Source: Mariniphaga sp964559175
GTDB taxonomy: Bacteria > Bacteroidota > Bacteroidia > Bacteroidales > Prolixibacteraceae
Length of the DNA: 64,000 bases
Reading direction: 5' to 3'
Assembly (NCBI GenBank): GCA_964559175.1
Contig: CAZLGT010000023.1
Coordinates: forward strand, 1-64,000
Of the stretch, positions 34,950-43,268 are shown one piece after another. Position numbers and translations under genes: made by a program. The notes under the pieces were generated by a model. It had not been told where the DNA came from and searched no databases. It saw only the letters and a program-made list of their open reading frames with translations. The stretch's first letter is position 1. Every line of letters begins with the position of its first letter.

Positions 34950-36197
34950 TTATCGGGTTGAAATAATTTCATTTGATTCAAAGGGTACAATCCAGCAAAA
35001 GCCCTGTACAAACTGGCTTTCGCCCAATCCTGTTATTTCCCTGGAGTCGTTTATAAGGTGCAAAACATCGGTGGGTTCAGAATTATTGAAAAGGTAATTA
35101 ATGGTTTCGTCTAAATTGATTTCCGTTTTCTTTAGCGCTATGTATGGAAAAACAGCCGAATGGATATGCCCCCAAACAGAAGAATCTGGCTTGAGTGGTC
35201 GCAGAAATTTTGATTCCGTTTTAGTGCTATCAGAGAAACAGCCCACCGAAAGGGTTAGCTTTTTGGCATGTGCCGGTTCTGTGGTAAAGTTAACGTTGTT
35301 TTTAATTTCAGGAAATGAAAAAATATCTTTTCCACCAACCGGTGGAACGTTGAGCGAGGTGCCAATTAACCCGCCACTTTCGGCCAGAAATATCACGCCT
35401 AACTGTTTGTAATTTGTTAGTTTGCAGATTGTTTTCACCAAATCACTCAGTCCGATGGTATTTTGCAGATTTTCCTGGTCGAAGCGCATGAGGTGGGAAA
35501 AATTCCCTTCGAAATGTATGCCGTAAAGTTCGGTAAGCGATGCCACCAATTGGCCGCTGCTTACCATGTAGTCTGGTTTTTTGGAGCCATCGGCAGGCAG
35601 GCAGGCCACGTTTTTATCCAACATTAAGTATTCCCCGAACAGCCCCTGGCATTCGCTGAACGAATCACCTATGGCGCCAACACCAAGGGCAAAATGGTTT
35701 TTTGCCGATTTTACAGTGCGTGCATTTCCCGGCTCAAATTCCGAGTTCAACATCAGCTCTGGTTTCCCGTAAAAGTATGCGGTTGTTTTCCCCTCCGGTG
35801 ATAATTCACTAATCTGGAAACGAAATCCATAATCGTTCAGTTGAGTTGGCAACACATTTTCTTCTTCAACTGATGCGGGTATTTTTGGAACCTGGGTGAG
35901 CATCTCCATCATGCCCACCATATCCAGCACCTGCGAAACGTTTTCCGACATGGTTTGAATGTGGAAAAATCCGTTCACTGCTTTCAGATTTTTATACTGG
36001 GTAACCAGCGCCCGGATACCTGCCGAGCTGAGGTATTCAATGCCATTCAGGTTGAGGGTGATAAAATACTGCCCCTCGCGTACCAGGCGATCGATATAAT
36101 CGTTGAGATGCCCTGACCGGTTTGCATCCAATCTTCCTGAACATTTTAGCACAATCCCCGAGGAGGTTTCTTTTTTTTCAATTTGTAGATTGGTCAT
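34950..36197 (-). CDS. STAS-domain protein with large uncharacterised C-terminal region
   Basis: 415 residues, cytoplasmic. Residues about 1-110 form a STAS (anti-anti-sigma) domain with the phosphorylatable serine region GIEYLSSAGIRALV. The remaining 300 residues match no domain I know. They contain HFALGVGAIGDSFSECQGLFGE near 170, a conserved-looking HFEGNFSHLMRFD near 240, and VIFLAESGGLIGTS. The segment order alternates hydrophobic strands and helices like an enzyme or sensor domain. It lies between binding-protein and permease genes and overlaps the preceding gene by 20 bp, so it is firmly part of the operon. It may connect transport with the RsbU/RsbW-like module. Confidence 0.65.
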   Translation of the reverse strand: MTNLQIEKKETSSGIVLKCSGRLDANRSGHLNDYIDRLVREGQYFITLNLNGIEYLSSAGIRALVTQYKNLKAVNGFFHIQTMSENVSQVLDMVGMMEMLTQVPKIPASVEEENVLPTQLNDYGFRFQISELSPEGKTTAYFYGKPELMLNSEFEPGNARTVKSAKNHFALGVGAIGDSFSECQGLFGEYLMLDKNVACLPADGSKKPDYMVSSGQLVASLTELYGIHFEGNFSHLMRFDQENLQNTIGLSDLVKTICKLTNYKQLGVIFLAESGGLIGTSLNVPPVGGKDIFSFPEIKNNVNFTTEPAHAKKLTLSVGCFSDSTKTESKFLRPLKPDSSVWGHIHSAVFPYIALKKTEINLDETINYLFNNSEPTDVLHLINDSREITGLGESQFVQGFCWIVPFESNEIISTR

Positions 36198-37203
36198 AGT
36201 GTACTGATTTATTTTTTAGTGACTCGCTGAACTCTATTCCGAATTTTTCAGCTTTTGTCGTATTTATTTCAATGATTAACCGGGAAGGCGATTGAAAGGG
36301 AATATCACCCGGGATTTTCTTTTTCAGCAGAATTTCAGCTGCTTGCAAAGCTGCATCGTATCCATTGTGGAAATAATCAACATCAATTTGTATCAGACTT
36401 TCCATTGGAGTGTTGGGTGGCCTTGAATTGAATTCAAAATAAGGAAGGTCTGCATTTACCACCCCCTTGATGAGTGTTGAAATTCCAGACGAGAGTAGAT
36501 TGTCACCCATCTGGCAAACTGCGTCGATATTTGAATTTGTCATACTCAAAACTGCATCGGGTAGTTCCGAAGCATTGTTAGCTGGAAAAAACCTGACATC
36601 AAGGCCATACCGGGAGGCTGTTTCAGTAAAATCTTCTTTGAATTTGACTGAGACTATTTCATCCGGGCAATAAAGCGACCCCAGCGTTTTTATTTGTGGT
36701 GCGCTTTCAGCAATTAACCGACACATGGTTTCAAAATCGCAGACAACACTAACACCGGTAATGTTTTCTATATGGTTTTGGTCAGAGGTACCGGCTCCGG
36801 CAAGAATAGGGTCGGCAACCGCTGTAAACACCACAGGAATATTTTTAACGGTATTAATTGCCGCTTGCAAAGCAGGTGTGCACGACACGAAAATTAGATC
36901 GGGTTTTTGGTTGGTTATTTGTTTGAAAATACTGTTTAACATGGAAATATCGCTGCTGGCATTGTACCTGCTTACCATTACATTTTTCTTTTCATAAAGC
37001 TGGTTATCGGCCAATCCTTCCAAAATACCTTCTTCAATTTTTTCTGTTACCGGTGCATGAACCCAGTGGATAATAGCAATCCTGTATTGTTCATCAGCTT
37101 TTTTAGTTCTGCTTTCCCTGTTTGATAAATCAGAAAATAGCAAAATGCCGCCTACTAACAGCAGAGATAAAAATCCATTGGTAATTTTAGCAAGTCCTTT
37201 CAT
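36178..37203 (-). CDS. ABC_sub_bind binding protein, membrane-anchored
   Basis: 341 residues from ATG 37203 (the frame opens with TTG at 37215). The N-terminal hydrophobic segment FLSLLLVGGILLFSDLSNRES lacks a lipobox Cys and closely resembles that of the double binding protein upstream, so both are probably anchored by an uncleaved helix. The mature part is an ABC_sub_bind fold: IAIIHWVHAPVTEKIEEGI, VSCTPALQAAINTVKNIPVVFTAVADPI, GSLYCPDEIVSVKFKEDF and a C-terminal DIPFQSPSRLIIEIN. Overlaps the STAS gene. Paralogue of the second half of the 37238 protein. Confidence 0.82.
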   Translation of the reverse strand: MKGLAKITNGFLSLLLVGGILLFSDLSNRESRTKKADEQYRIAIIHWVHAPVTEKIEEGILEGLADNQLYEKKNVMVSRYNASSDISMLNSIFKQITNQKPDLIFVSCTPALQAAINTVKNIPVVFTAVADPILAGAGTSDQNHIENITGVSVVCDFETMCRLIAESAPQIKTLGSLYCPDEIVSVKFKEDFTETASRYGLDVRFFPANNASELPDAVLSMTNSNIDAVCQMGDNLLSSGISTLIKGVVNADLPYFEFNSRPPNTPMESLIQIDVDYFHNGYDAALQAAEILLKKKIPGDIPFQSPSRLIIEINTTKAEKFGIEFSESLKNKSVHYDQSTN

Positions 37204-37237
37204 GGCATATTTCAATCGTGTTTTATTAATTTCGGCA

Positions 37238-39163
37238 TTATTGTTCTGAATATTTTGCAGGTATCTGAACGTTAAAATGTTTTTCGGCAGTTGGGTTAAT
37301 TTTTATGGCCGATTTCTGAACCAGTTGAAAGGGGATATCCGAGGGCTTTTTTCCTCCAAGAATTTCGATGGCCATGGTAACAGCATCCACTCCGGCGTAG
37401 TAATAATCGCGCGAAATGGCAGCAATGGCACCCTGTTCAACCTGATCTCCAATGAATGCGAAATAGGGAATTTTTTCATCGTAGGCCACTTTAATGATGG
37501 AGGAGCCGCAACTGGCGGTCAGGTTGTCGGAAATTTGCGTGAAAGCCTCGATGCCCCTGTTGGCGATTGATAAAGAGGCATCGGCCACTTCGGTGGCCGA
37601 ATTGGCAGGCACAGCGATGAGTTTTAATCCGCCTTTTTTTGCTGCAATTTCCAGTTCTTCTTTATAAGCCACTGCATTTATTTCACCCGGCGTATAAATG
37701 GTGCCAATGGTTTTAATTCCGGGCATTGCTTCTTTCACCAGGCGAATCATCCCGTCAAAATCGCTCATGGTGGAAACGCCTGTCAGGTTGGGCAAGTGTT
37801 TTTCGAACGATTCGCCCAGTCCTGCGCGAATGGGGTCTCCCACGTTGGTAAACACCACGGGCATGTGGTTGATTTTTTTGGAAATAGCCTGAATGGTAGG
37901 AGTGGAGGTCACAAAAACGATGTCCCAATGGTCGGCAGAAATGGCGTCGGCAATGCTGTTTAGAGTTGATATATCGCCCTGTGCATTAAATACTTTCAGC
38001 GTGAAATCCGTTCCCTCTTCCAATCCATTTCTTTTCAGTTCATCACGGATGCCTTTTTCAGCATTTTCTGAATTGGGGCTGTCAACATAGTGCGCCAGGC
38101 AAAACCTGAATTTTTTTCCTTTTAAATTTTTGGCAAGGGGGTTTAAATATTTATCGGAGATTTCAATTTCCAACATTTCTGCCACCTCGGTATTAATTGT
38201 AATGGCTTCCTTCACAAAATTTTCGATGGGGATGTCGGCTGGGTTTTCACCGTTTAACACGCGGGCAACATAGGAGGCTGAGTGGTAACCGGTTTCATAC
38301 CAGCTCACCCCAACCGCTGCCAGGGCGCCCTCTTTCACAAATTCGTTGTCGTTTATAATTAATGGTACTTTATTGTCGCGGCAAACCCTCACAATGCCAT
38401 GAAATGCCTGAAGAGCGGTGTTGTCTCCGGTTACCCATACCGCGTCCACGTTGCGCATAACCAGAGCGTTAATGGCCTGAAAAACCTCAGAAGTATTGGT
38501 AACCGTATTTTCAATGAGCTCAATGTTCTGTTGTTTCAGGTACTCCCGGGCCTTTTCAACCACCTTCTGCGAGTTAATTTCAGATGAGTTGTATAGGGTT
38601 CCGATTCGCCGCGTACCCGGAATAATTTCAGTAATAAATTCCATTGTTTTTTCAATTGGAGGGAATGAACCTACACCGGTTATGTTGGGTAAGTGGTTGG
38701 TGTACGATTCTCCGGCTCCGGCTTCCAGCGGTGTAAACGACATGGTAAAAACGATGGGATGATTTTTTACAGCAGAAATGGCAGCTGTTATTCCCGGAGT
38801 GGAGGTTACCACTACCAGGTCAAGGTCCTGGTTGTCCATGTTCAGATGGATGGGTTGCAGATTGGCAATCTCTCCGTTGGCATGCTGGGCAATTATTTTC
38901 AGGTTTTTGTTTTTCACGTATCCCAGGTCACGCAAGCCATCGAGCAGTCCCTGCTCGGTCTGGTCGAATGATTTGTCGGGGCCAAAATAGGTGAGCCCAA
39001 TTTTATACTGCCGCCCTTCCCTGGCATATACTCCTGACTCTGAAGGTCCCCTCAATTCTTTCTTTTCTTCCTTTTTTCTGTTGCTTAGATCTGACAACAA
39101 AAGAATGGAGCCGATAAAAACCAGGGCCAGGATTCCGTTTATAATTTTTTTTAGTTTTATCAT
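37238..39163 (-). CDS. Tandem (double) ABC_sub_bind protein, membrane-anchored
   Basis: 641 residues from ATG 39163. The open frame continues 23 codons upstream, but those are a fused budA fragment and a duplicated 20-bp scar. The N-terminal anchor helix ILALVFIGSILLLSDLSNRK has no lipobox. Two complete ABC_sub_bind domains follow (about 50-335 and 345-635), each starting with an HY/YF-G strand, each with a VVTSTPGI or VTSTPTIQ loop and each with a DIP...VKEAI or LVQKSAI ending. Two receptors fused in one anchored chain are unusual and suggest cooperative or dual-ligand sensing next to one permease. Operon gene between the STAS gene and the single receptor. Confidence 0.82.
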   Translation of the reverse strand: MIKLKKIINGILALVFIGSILLLSDLSNRKKEEKKELRGPSESGVYAREGRQYKIGLTYFGPDKSFDQTEQGLLDGLRDLGYVKNKNLKIIAQHANGEIANLQPIHLNMDNQDLDLVVVTSTPGITAAISAVKNHPIVFTMSFTPLEAGAGESYTNHLPNITGVGSFPPIEKTMEFITEIIPGTRRIGTLYNSSEINSQKVVEKAREYLKQQNIELIENTVTNTSEVFQAINALVMRNVDAVWVTGDNTALQAFHGIVRVCRDNKVPLIINDNEFVKEGALAAVGVSWYETGYHSASYVARVLNGENPADIPIENFVKEAITINTEVAEMLEIEISDKYLNPLAKNLKGKKFRFCLAHYVDSPNSENAEKGIRDELKRNGLEEGTDFTLKVFNAQGDISTLNSIADAISADHWDIVFVTSTPTIQAISKKINHMPVVFTNVGDPIRAGLGESFEKHLPNLTGVSTMSDFDGMIRLVKEAMPGIKTIGTIYTPGEINAVAYKEELEIAAKKGGLKLIAVPANSATEVADASLSIANRGIEAFTQISDNLTASCGSSIIKVAYDEKIPYFAFIGDQVEQGAIAAISRDYYYAGVDAVTMAIEILGGKKPSDIPFQLVQKSAIKINPTAEKHFNVQIPAKYSEQ

Positions 39164-39183
39164 ATTTTTTTTAGTTTTATCGT
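39144..39183. repeat. 20-bp tandem duplication at a gene start
   Basis: 39144-39163 and 39164-39183 are the same 20 bases with one difference. On the minus strand the downstream unit holds the ATG start of the double binding protein; in the upstream unit that ATG is ACG. The pair lies just after the budA fragment, so it looks like a recombination scar. Confidence 0.9.
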
Positions 39184-39196
39184 ATTTTATACATGT

Positions 39197-39280
39197 TCTG
39201 TTGCCTTCCACATCTTCCAGGTCATCCGTCAAATCGTTGGTTAAACCGGTATCAAAAAATTCATTATCGTTTGGAAGTAT
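39197..39280 (-). pseudogene. 3'-end fragment of an acetolactate decarboxylase gene
   Basis: The minus-strand frame encodes ILPNDNEFFDTGLTNDLTDD followed by LEDVEGNR. This aligns without gaps with the C-terminus of the intact budA product at 52965-53777 (ILPSDNDFLEADLTGDLTNE, LEDVEGDR). An in-frame stop precedes it. Where the intact gene has its stop codon, this copy reads on into the double binding protein frame. Only about 28 codons remain. It shows that a second budA copy, or a recombination with the existing one, once lay here. Confidence 0.85.
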
Positions 39281-39339
39281 TTATTTGAAACTTGATTCAT
39301 TTTTAAAAGATTTCAATTCCGATAAAATATGGGCGAATA

Positions 39340-39672
39340 TTATTTTCCTTTTTTTGCTGTTTCCAAATCAGGATAGATGGAAAAGATGGAGCTAAATCCG
39401 GAAATGTCAAAGATTTCCTTGATGGCAGGTTGCATGGTAAATAGTTTAAATTTTCCTCCGGTGGCCGTCATTTTTTTCTGAACCGTTAGAAAAACCCGTA
39501 ATCCGGAACTGCTGATGTAACTTAACCCGCTGCAATCGAGGTAAATTTGCTGTGTATTCTCTTTTAGTACTTTATACACCGCCTTTTCAAACTCGTTGTA
39601 ATTGGTTGTGTCAATTCGCCCCTCAACAGAGATTTGAATTCCATCATCAATTTTTTTTGTTGTCGTCTTCAT
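39340..39672 (-). CDS. STAS-domain anti-anti-sigma factor (RsbV/SpoIIAA-like)
   Basis: 110 residues, a stand-alone STAS domain. The phosphoacceptor region is LSYISSSGLRVFL, with the serines in the expected loop before helix 2; the start IQISVEGRIDTTNYNEFE is the usual first strand and helix. In partner-switching modules the unphosphorylated form binds the RsbW-like kinase, and the SpoIIE-type phosphatase regenerates it. Both partners are the next two genes upstream in the same operon, so the set is complete. The ultimate target sigma factor is not encoded alongside. Confidence 0.9.
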   Translation of the reverse strand: MKTTTKKIDDGIQISVEGRIDTTNYNEFEKAVYKVLKENTQQIYLDCSGLSYISSSGLRVFLTVQKKMTATGGKFKLFTMQPAIKEIFDISGFSSIFSIYPDLETAKKGK

Positions 39673-39732
39673 TTTTCAAAAGTGTTATAACTTATTTATT
39701 TTCATTTGATTAAATCCCATGAAGATTTTCTC

Positions 39733-40143
39733 TTATTGCCAATTTTTTAACATGGTAAGCTGGTTAAATTTTCCGTTGCGCTGGTACGACACTTCATCCA
39801 TTACCTGTTTTATGAGAAAAATTCCCAATCCACCAATGGGCCTGTCTTCTGCGGAAAGGTTAATGTCAGGTTCGCTTTTTTTCGTTGGATCAAAAGGTTT
39901 TCCGCTGTCTGTTATCACCAGAATTAACTGTTTATCTTTCAGTTCAAAATCTACCTCAATTTCATTCTCAGTATCTTCTTCATAAGCATAAAAAATGACA
40001 TTTGTAAGCGCTTCCTCCAGCACCAGATTGATAGAGGGAATAAGGGCTGCCGGCAGATTCCACTTCTTTTCCATCTGTTCGAGAAAAGCAATAACCCGCT
40101 CCATCTCGCTAATTTTATTTTTGATTACCAGCTTTTTATGCAT
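39733..40143 (-). CDS. RsbW-like serine kinase / anti-sigma ATPase (HATPase_c_2)
   Basis: 136 residues from ATG 40143; the frame begins with TTG at 40161, inside the upstream gene, which is less likely. GHKL fold: N-box INLVLEEALTNVIFYA, G1 box ITDSGKPFDP, and G2 box GGLGIFLIKQVMDEVSY. Phosphorylates STAS antagonists and/or binds a sigma factor. It overlaps the phosphatase gene by 8 bp and lies 60 bp before the STAS gene. Ends QLTMLKNWQ. Confidence 0.9.
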   Translation of the reverse strand: MHKKLVIKNKISEMERVIAFLEQMEKKWNLPAALIPSINLVLEEALTNVIFYAYEEDTENEIEVDFELKDKQLILVITDSGKPFDPTKKSEPDINLSAEDRPIGGLGIFLIKQVMDEVSYQRNGKFNQLTMLKNWQ

Positions 40144-42073
40144 TTTTTCCGATGTTTCCAAAGTAAGATATACTCATCATGGTTAAATCGTCTGATTGTG
40201 GATGGCCGGCTACGTGTTGAGCCACAGCCTGAATGACAGATTCAATCAATTTTTTTGGTGTGGCATCTGCATTCTTTCTAATAACATCGAGTAGCAGTTC
40301 TTCACCTAACAGGTTTTCCCGGGCATCTTCCGCTTCGGTTAGCCCGTCGGTGTAAAAGAATAACTGATCAGCGGTTTCCAGTTGTATCCTCTCTTCTGTG
40401 TAGTCAAAATCTTCGAACAGGCCTATGGGTATTGCTTTGGTAATGTTGAAAAAACTCACCTCTTTTTTGTTTTTGATGAGTACAGGCGGATTATGACCTG
40501 CATTGCAAAACCTGAGTTCTCCGGTTTGGATGTCCATAACAGCAACGAAAAATGTTACGAACATATTTGATTCATTGTTAATAGCCAGTGTTTTGTTCAT
40601 CGACCTTACAATTTCAGCCGTGCTTCTATTTTTATCTGCCACCGAGCGCAGCAACGTTCTTGTAACTGCCATAAAAAGCGATGCCGGCACCCCTTTCCCT
40701 GACACATCGCCGATGGCAAGGCACAGGTGTCTTTCATCAATTAAAAAGAAGTCGTACAAATCGCCGCCTACCTCTTTGGCCGATTCAAGTGAAGCATACA
40801 GGTCTATTTCGGGCAAATTTGGGAAGGGAGGAAAAATATGTGGAATCATGCCCATCTGTATTTCCCGTGCAATGCGGAGTTCGCTCTCAATTTTTTCTTT
40901 TGCCGATGTCGTTTCCTTCAGGTTAACAATGTAGCTGGCCAGTTCTTTTTGCATAAACGCAAAAGAATCGTGTAGCTCTTTCATTTCTTCATTGGCCTCG
41001 ATTACCGGAAGTGGTGCATCAAAATTCCCTTCGGCAATTATCCTTGCCGATTTTGCAAATTTGGTAAGCGGACTAATCTGCCAGTTGATTATCCGAATCG
41101 TAAAAAAGGTAAGCAATGACAAACCCAGCGCAGAAAGCAGCAGAATTATAAAATTAAGGGTGCGCAGGCTGGCATACATTTCGCGGTGGGGGTAAACTAC
41201 ACCTAAAGACCATTTTGTTGAGGGCAGTTGCCTGTGGTAAACCCAAACATGTCCGCGGTCTTTTAATGTAATCTCAGATAAGTTGCTTACGCCTTGAATC
41301 ATGTCGCGGCCAATTTTTCTCAATTCGGGTTGCTCCTGGTCTTTGGCACGTGTAAAAATAGTTTCATTCATTATGAAATTTCGGCTGGGATGGGTTACAT
41401 AAACCCCGTTGCGGGAAATGAGGAAAGCATAGCCGGTGTCAAAAATTTTCACTTCGTTCACAATATCGGTGAGCCAGTCAAGTGAAACATCAATGGTGAT
41501 AATTCCTCCGAAAATTTTTTTGCTGTTTTCATTGACATAAAAAGGCACTGAGTAGGTTGTCATCAGTGCCTCGCCACCCCCTTCATCGTAATATGGTTCA
41601 GTCCAATAGGGTGTTTTCAGCAGTGCCGGAATCTGGTACCAGTCCATTAAAAAATAGTTGTATGCGGGCGACCATAAATCGGTTGTTTCAATTTCGTTTC
41701 CGCGTTTATAGGCATAAGGTGCATAGGCCTGTTTTTCTTCAGAAAACATGCCGGGTTCAAAAGCAATAGCACTGGCGTAAATTTCTGGATTGTTTTTCAC
41801 CAGCTTTTTCAAAAACGATTGGATTGAATCTTTTGGCAGGGCACCGGTTTCAATCATCCAGGCAAGGTTTTCAGGTAATTTTTCGGAGGGCCTGATTACT
41901 TCTTCAATTCTAAAAATGGTATTGTTGGCCAAATTGATGGCGTTTTCGCGGGTGGTTTTTTCAATGGTTGTGCGCGAGTAGTAATAGTAAATTGCAAAAA
42001 TGACCCCGCCCAGTACAATACAAAAAAGGAGGACCCTTAAAATTATTTGAAATGAAAGGCTGTTTTTCCTCAT
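40136..42073 (-). CDS. dCache-HAMP-SpoIIE (RsbU-like) PP2C phosphatase
   Basis: 645 residues. An N-terminal membrane helix (about 10-30), a periplasmic double-Cache sensor (about 35-300, with PYWTEPYYDEGGGEALMTTY and GIITIDVSLDWLT), a second helix (about 305-330), HAMP and a coiled-coil linker (about 330-420), then the SpoIIE PP2C domain (about 430-640). Metal-binding residues are seen in VGGDLYDFF, AIGDVSGKGVPAS, FCNAGHNPP, YTDGLTEAED and SDDLTMM. It should dephosphorylate the STAS proteins in response to an extracellular ligand. It lies 28 bp after an NMT1-type binding protein, which could be its periplasmic partner. All catalytic motifs are intact. Confidence 0.93.
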   Translation of the reverse strand: MRKNSLSFQIILRVLLFCIVLGGVIFAIYYYYSRTTIEKTTRENAINLANNTIFRIEEVIRPSEKLPENLAWMIETGALPKDSIQSFLKKLVKNNPEIYASAIAFEPGMFSEEKQAYAPYAYKRGNEIETTDLWSPAYNYFLMDWYQIPALLKTPYWTEPYYDEGGGEALMTTYSVPFYVNENSKKIFGGIITIDVSLDWLTDIVNEVKIFDTGYAFLISRNGVYVTHPSRNFIMNETIFTRAKDQEQPELRKIGRDMIQGVSNLSEITLKDRGHVWVYHRQLPSTKWSLGVVYPHREMYASLRTLNFIILLLSALGLSLLTFFTIRIINWQISPLTKFAKSARIIAEGNFDAPLPVIEANEEMKELHDSFAFMQKELASYIVNLKETTSAKEKIESELRIAREIQMGMIPHIFPPFPNLPEIDLYASLESAKEVGGDLYDFFLIDERHLCLAIGDVSGKGVPASLFMAVTRTLLRSVADKNRSTAEIVRSMNKTLAINNESNMFVTFFVAVMDIQTGELRFCNAGHNPPVLIKNKKEVSFFNITKAIPIGLFEDFDYTEERIQLETADQLFFYTDGLTEAEDARENLLGEELLLDVIRKNADATPKKLIESVIQAVAQHVAGHPQSDDLTMMSISYFGNIGKNA

Positions 42074-42101
42074 CTGTAATGATTTTTCATTTTAAAAATG
42101 A

Positions 42102-43091
42102 TTATTCCTGCAACAGTGGCTGATAAAAATTTTCGAACAGCAATGCTTCCTTGTTATATTCAGAATTGGATGATTCGAAAATTTTCAGTGCGCGTTGATA
42201 ATCCTGCTCAAGCAAGTGCCCTCTTTTTACATTTTTATTGCCTGGTTTCTGCAATTCCAGTATTTTATCGAGCATCCAGCGTTGGTGTGCCTTGTTGTTG
42301 GGCAAATGCGCCTTGTTCATTTCTTCAACTACCAAATCAACTGTGTACTCGCGGTTCTGTTCAGCAAATCTCCAGCCGTGCATGGTTGCGGTTACAAATT
42401 TTTGCAGCGCTTCCTTTTTTTTGTGCAGTGTTTCTTCAAGGCAATACAAACCGTCCTCGGGAATGTCAAAGCCGTAATCTGAAAAGAAGAAAGTATTCAG
42501 TTCTTCTTCATCTACGCCGCTGTTAATAATCTGGTCGTATTCGTTGTAATACATAACGGTAAGCGCATCAACGCCTCCCATCAGAAACAGGTTAATGGTA
42601 TTCAAAATGCGCACCAGCTCAATGTTGTATTTTTTTTCTCGCATAAAGGCAAGAGGAATGTCGTCGAAACCGCTGCTCCAAATGCCGAGTTTTTTATTGT
42701 TGAGTTCCTTTGCTTCATCTATTCCGCTCTCTTTTTTGGTTACAATCATTAAAGCTGAATGCTGCGAAAACTGGGCGATATTAACCAGGGGAATACCGGC
42801 TGCACGTTGTTTAACGGCATCCATCAAAAAAGAGGACACCACAAGGGCCTGCCCGTTTTTCAGGAACTCGAACGACGATATGTTGGCTGTAAGGTGAATG
42901 ATCTCAACATCAATTCCGGCATTTTTGTAAAAACCCTGGTCAAGTGCTGCATAATAACCTGCAAACTGGGCTTGTGGAATCCAGTGAGGAGTGAATGTGA
43001 TTTTTTCGCCCTGGGCTCCCGCCGAAAAATAATTCAGCAGAATCAGTAAGCTGACAACTAATCCGATCTTTGATAATCCTCCTGATTTCAT
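42102..43091 (-). CDS. NMT1/THI5-like periplasmic binding protein
   Basis: 329 residues with a Sec signal peptide (ends SAGAQG) and no lipobox, so it is soluble in the periplasm. Type II binding fold: FTPHWIPQAQFAGYYAALDQGFY, the classic opening of THI5/SsuA-type proteins, then ALVVSSFLMDAVKQRAAGIPLVNIAQFSQHS and KKLGIWSSGFDDIP. Relatives bind thiamine precursors or other small aromatics. No matching NMT1-type permease/ATPase is nearby. It is the first gene of the 11-gene run and precedes the Cache phosphatase gene, which favours a sensing role. Confidence 0.88.
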   Translation of the reverse strand: MKSGGLSKIGLVVSLLILLNYFSAGAQGEKITFTPHWIPQAQFAGYYAALDQGFYKNAGIDVEIIHLTANISSFEFLKNGQALVVSSFLMDAVKQRAAGIPLVNIAQFSQHSALMIVTKKESGIDEAKELNNKKLGIWSSGFDDIPLAFMREKKYNIELVRILNTINLFLMGGVDALTVMYYNEYDQIINSGVDEEELNTFFFSDYGFDIPEDGLYCLEETLHKKKEALQKFVTATMHGWRFAEQNREYTVDLVVEEMNKAHLPNNKAHQRWMLDKILELQKPGNKNVKRGHLLEQDYQRALKIFESSNSEYNKEALLFENFYQPLLQE

Positions 43092-43202
43092 GTTTTTTTA
43101 TCGTTAACTGTTGTTTCTGCTGTCTGCGCTTTTCCTAAAATATCATATGGTAATGAATTGTGAAGTTAAATAAATATTTGTTTCAGCATATTTTCCACCC
43201 CA

Positions 43203-43246
43203 AAAAATGAAGCGGCCGGTATTCAATCCTGAAATTTTAGCCGGCC
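43203..43246 (-). terminator. Intrinsic terminator after the tandem SBP_bac_3 gene
   Basis: GC stem 43214-43219 with 43241-43246 (extended by a few pairs), followed on the minus strand by a T run at about 43203-43208. It separates the tandem SBP gene from the operon that starts with the NMT1 gene. Confidence 0.65.
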
Positions 43247-43268
43247 ATTTCATCCATAGTCGTAAAAA

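Noticed and set aside
37238..39232. Longer start of the double binding protein at 39232
   Set aside because: The extra codons are a budA fragment and a repeated 20-bp segment; the anchor helix follows ATG 39163 directly.
43092..43200. Thiamine riboswitch before the NMT1/THI5-like gene
   Set aside because: No TPP-box sequence or three-way junction could be found; the region is short and AT-rich.
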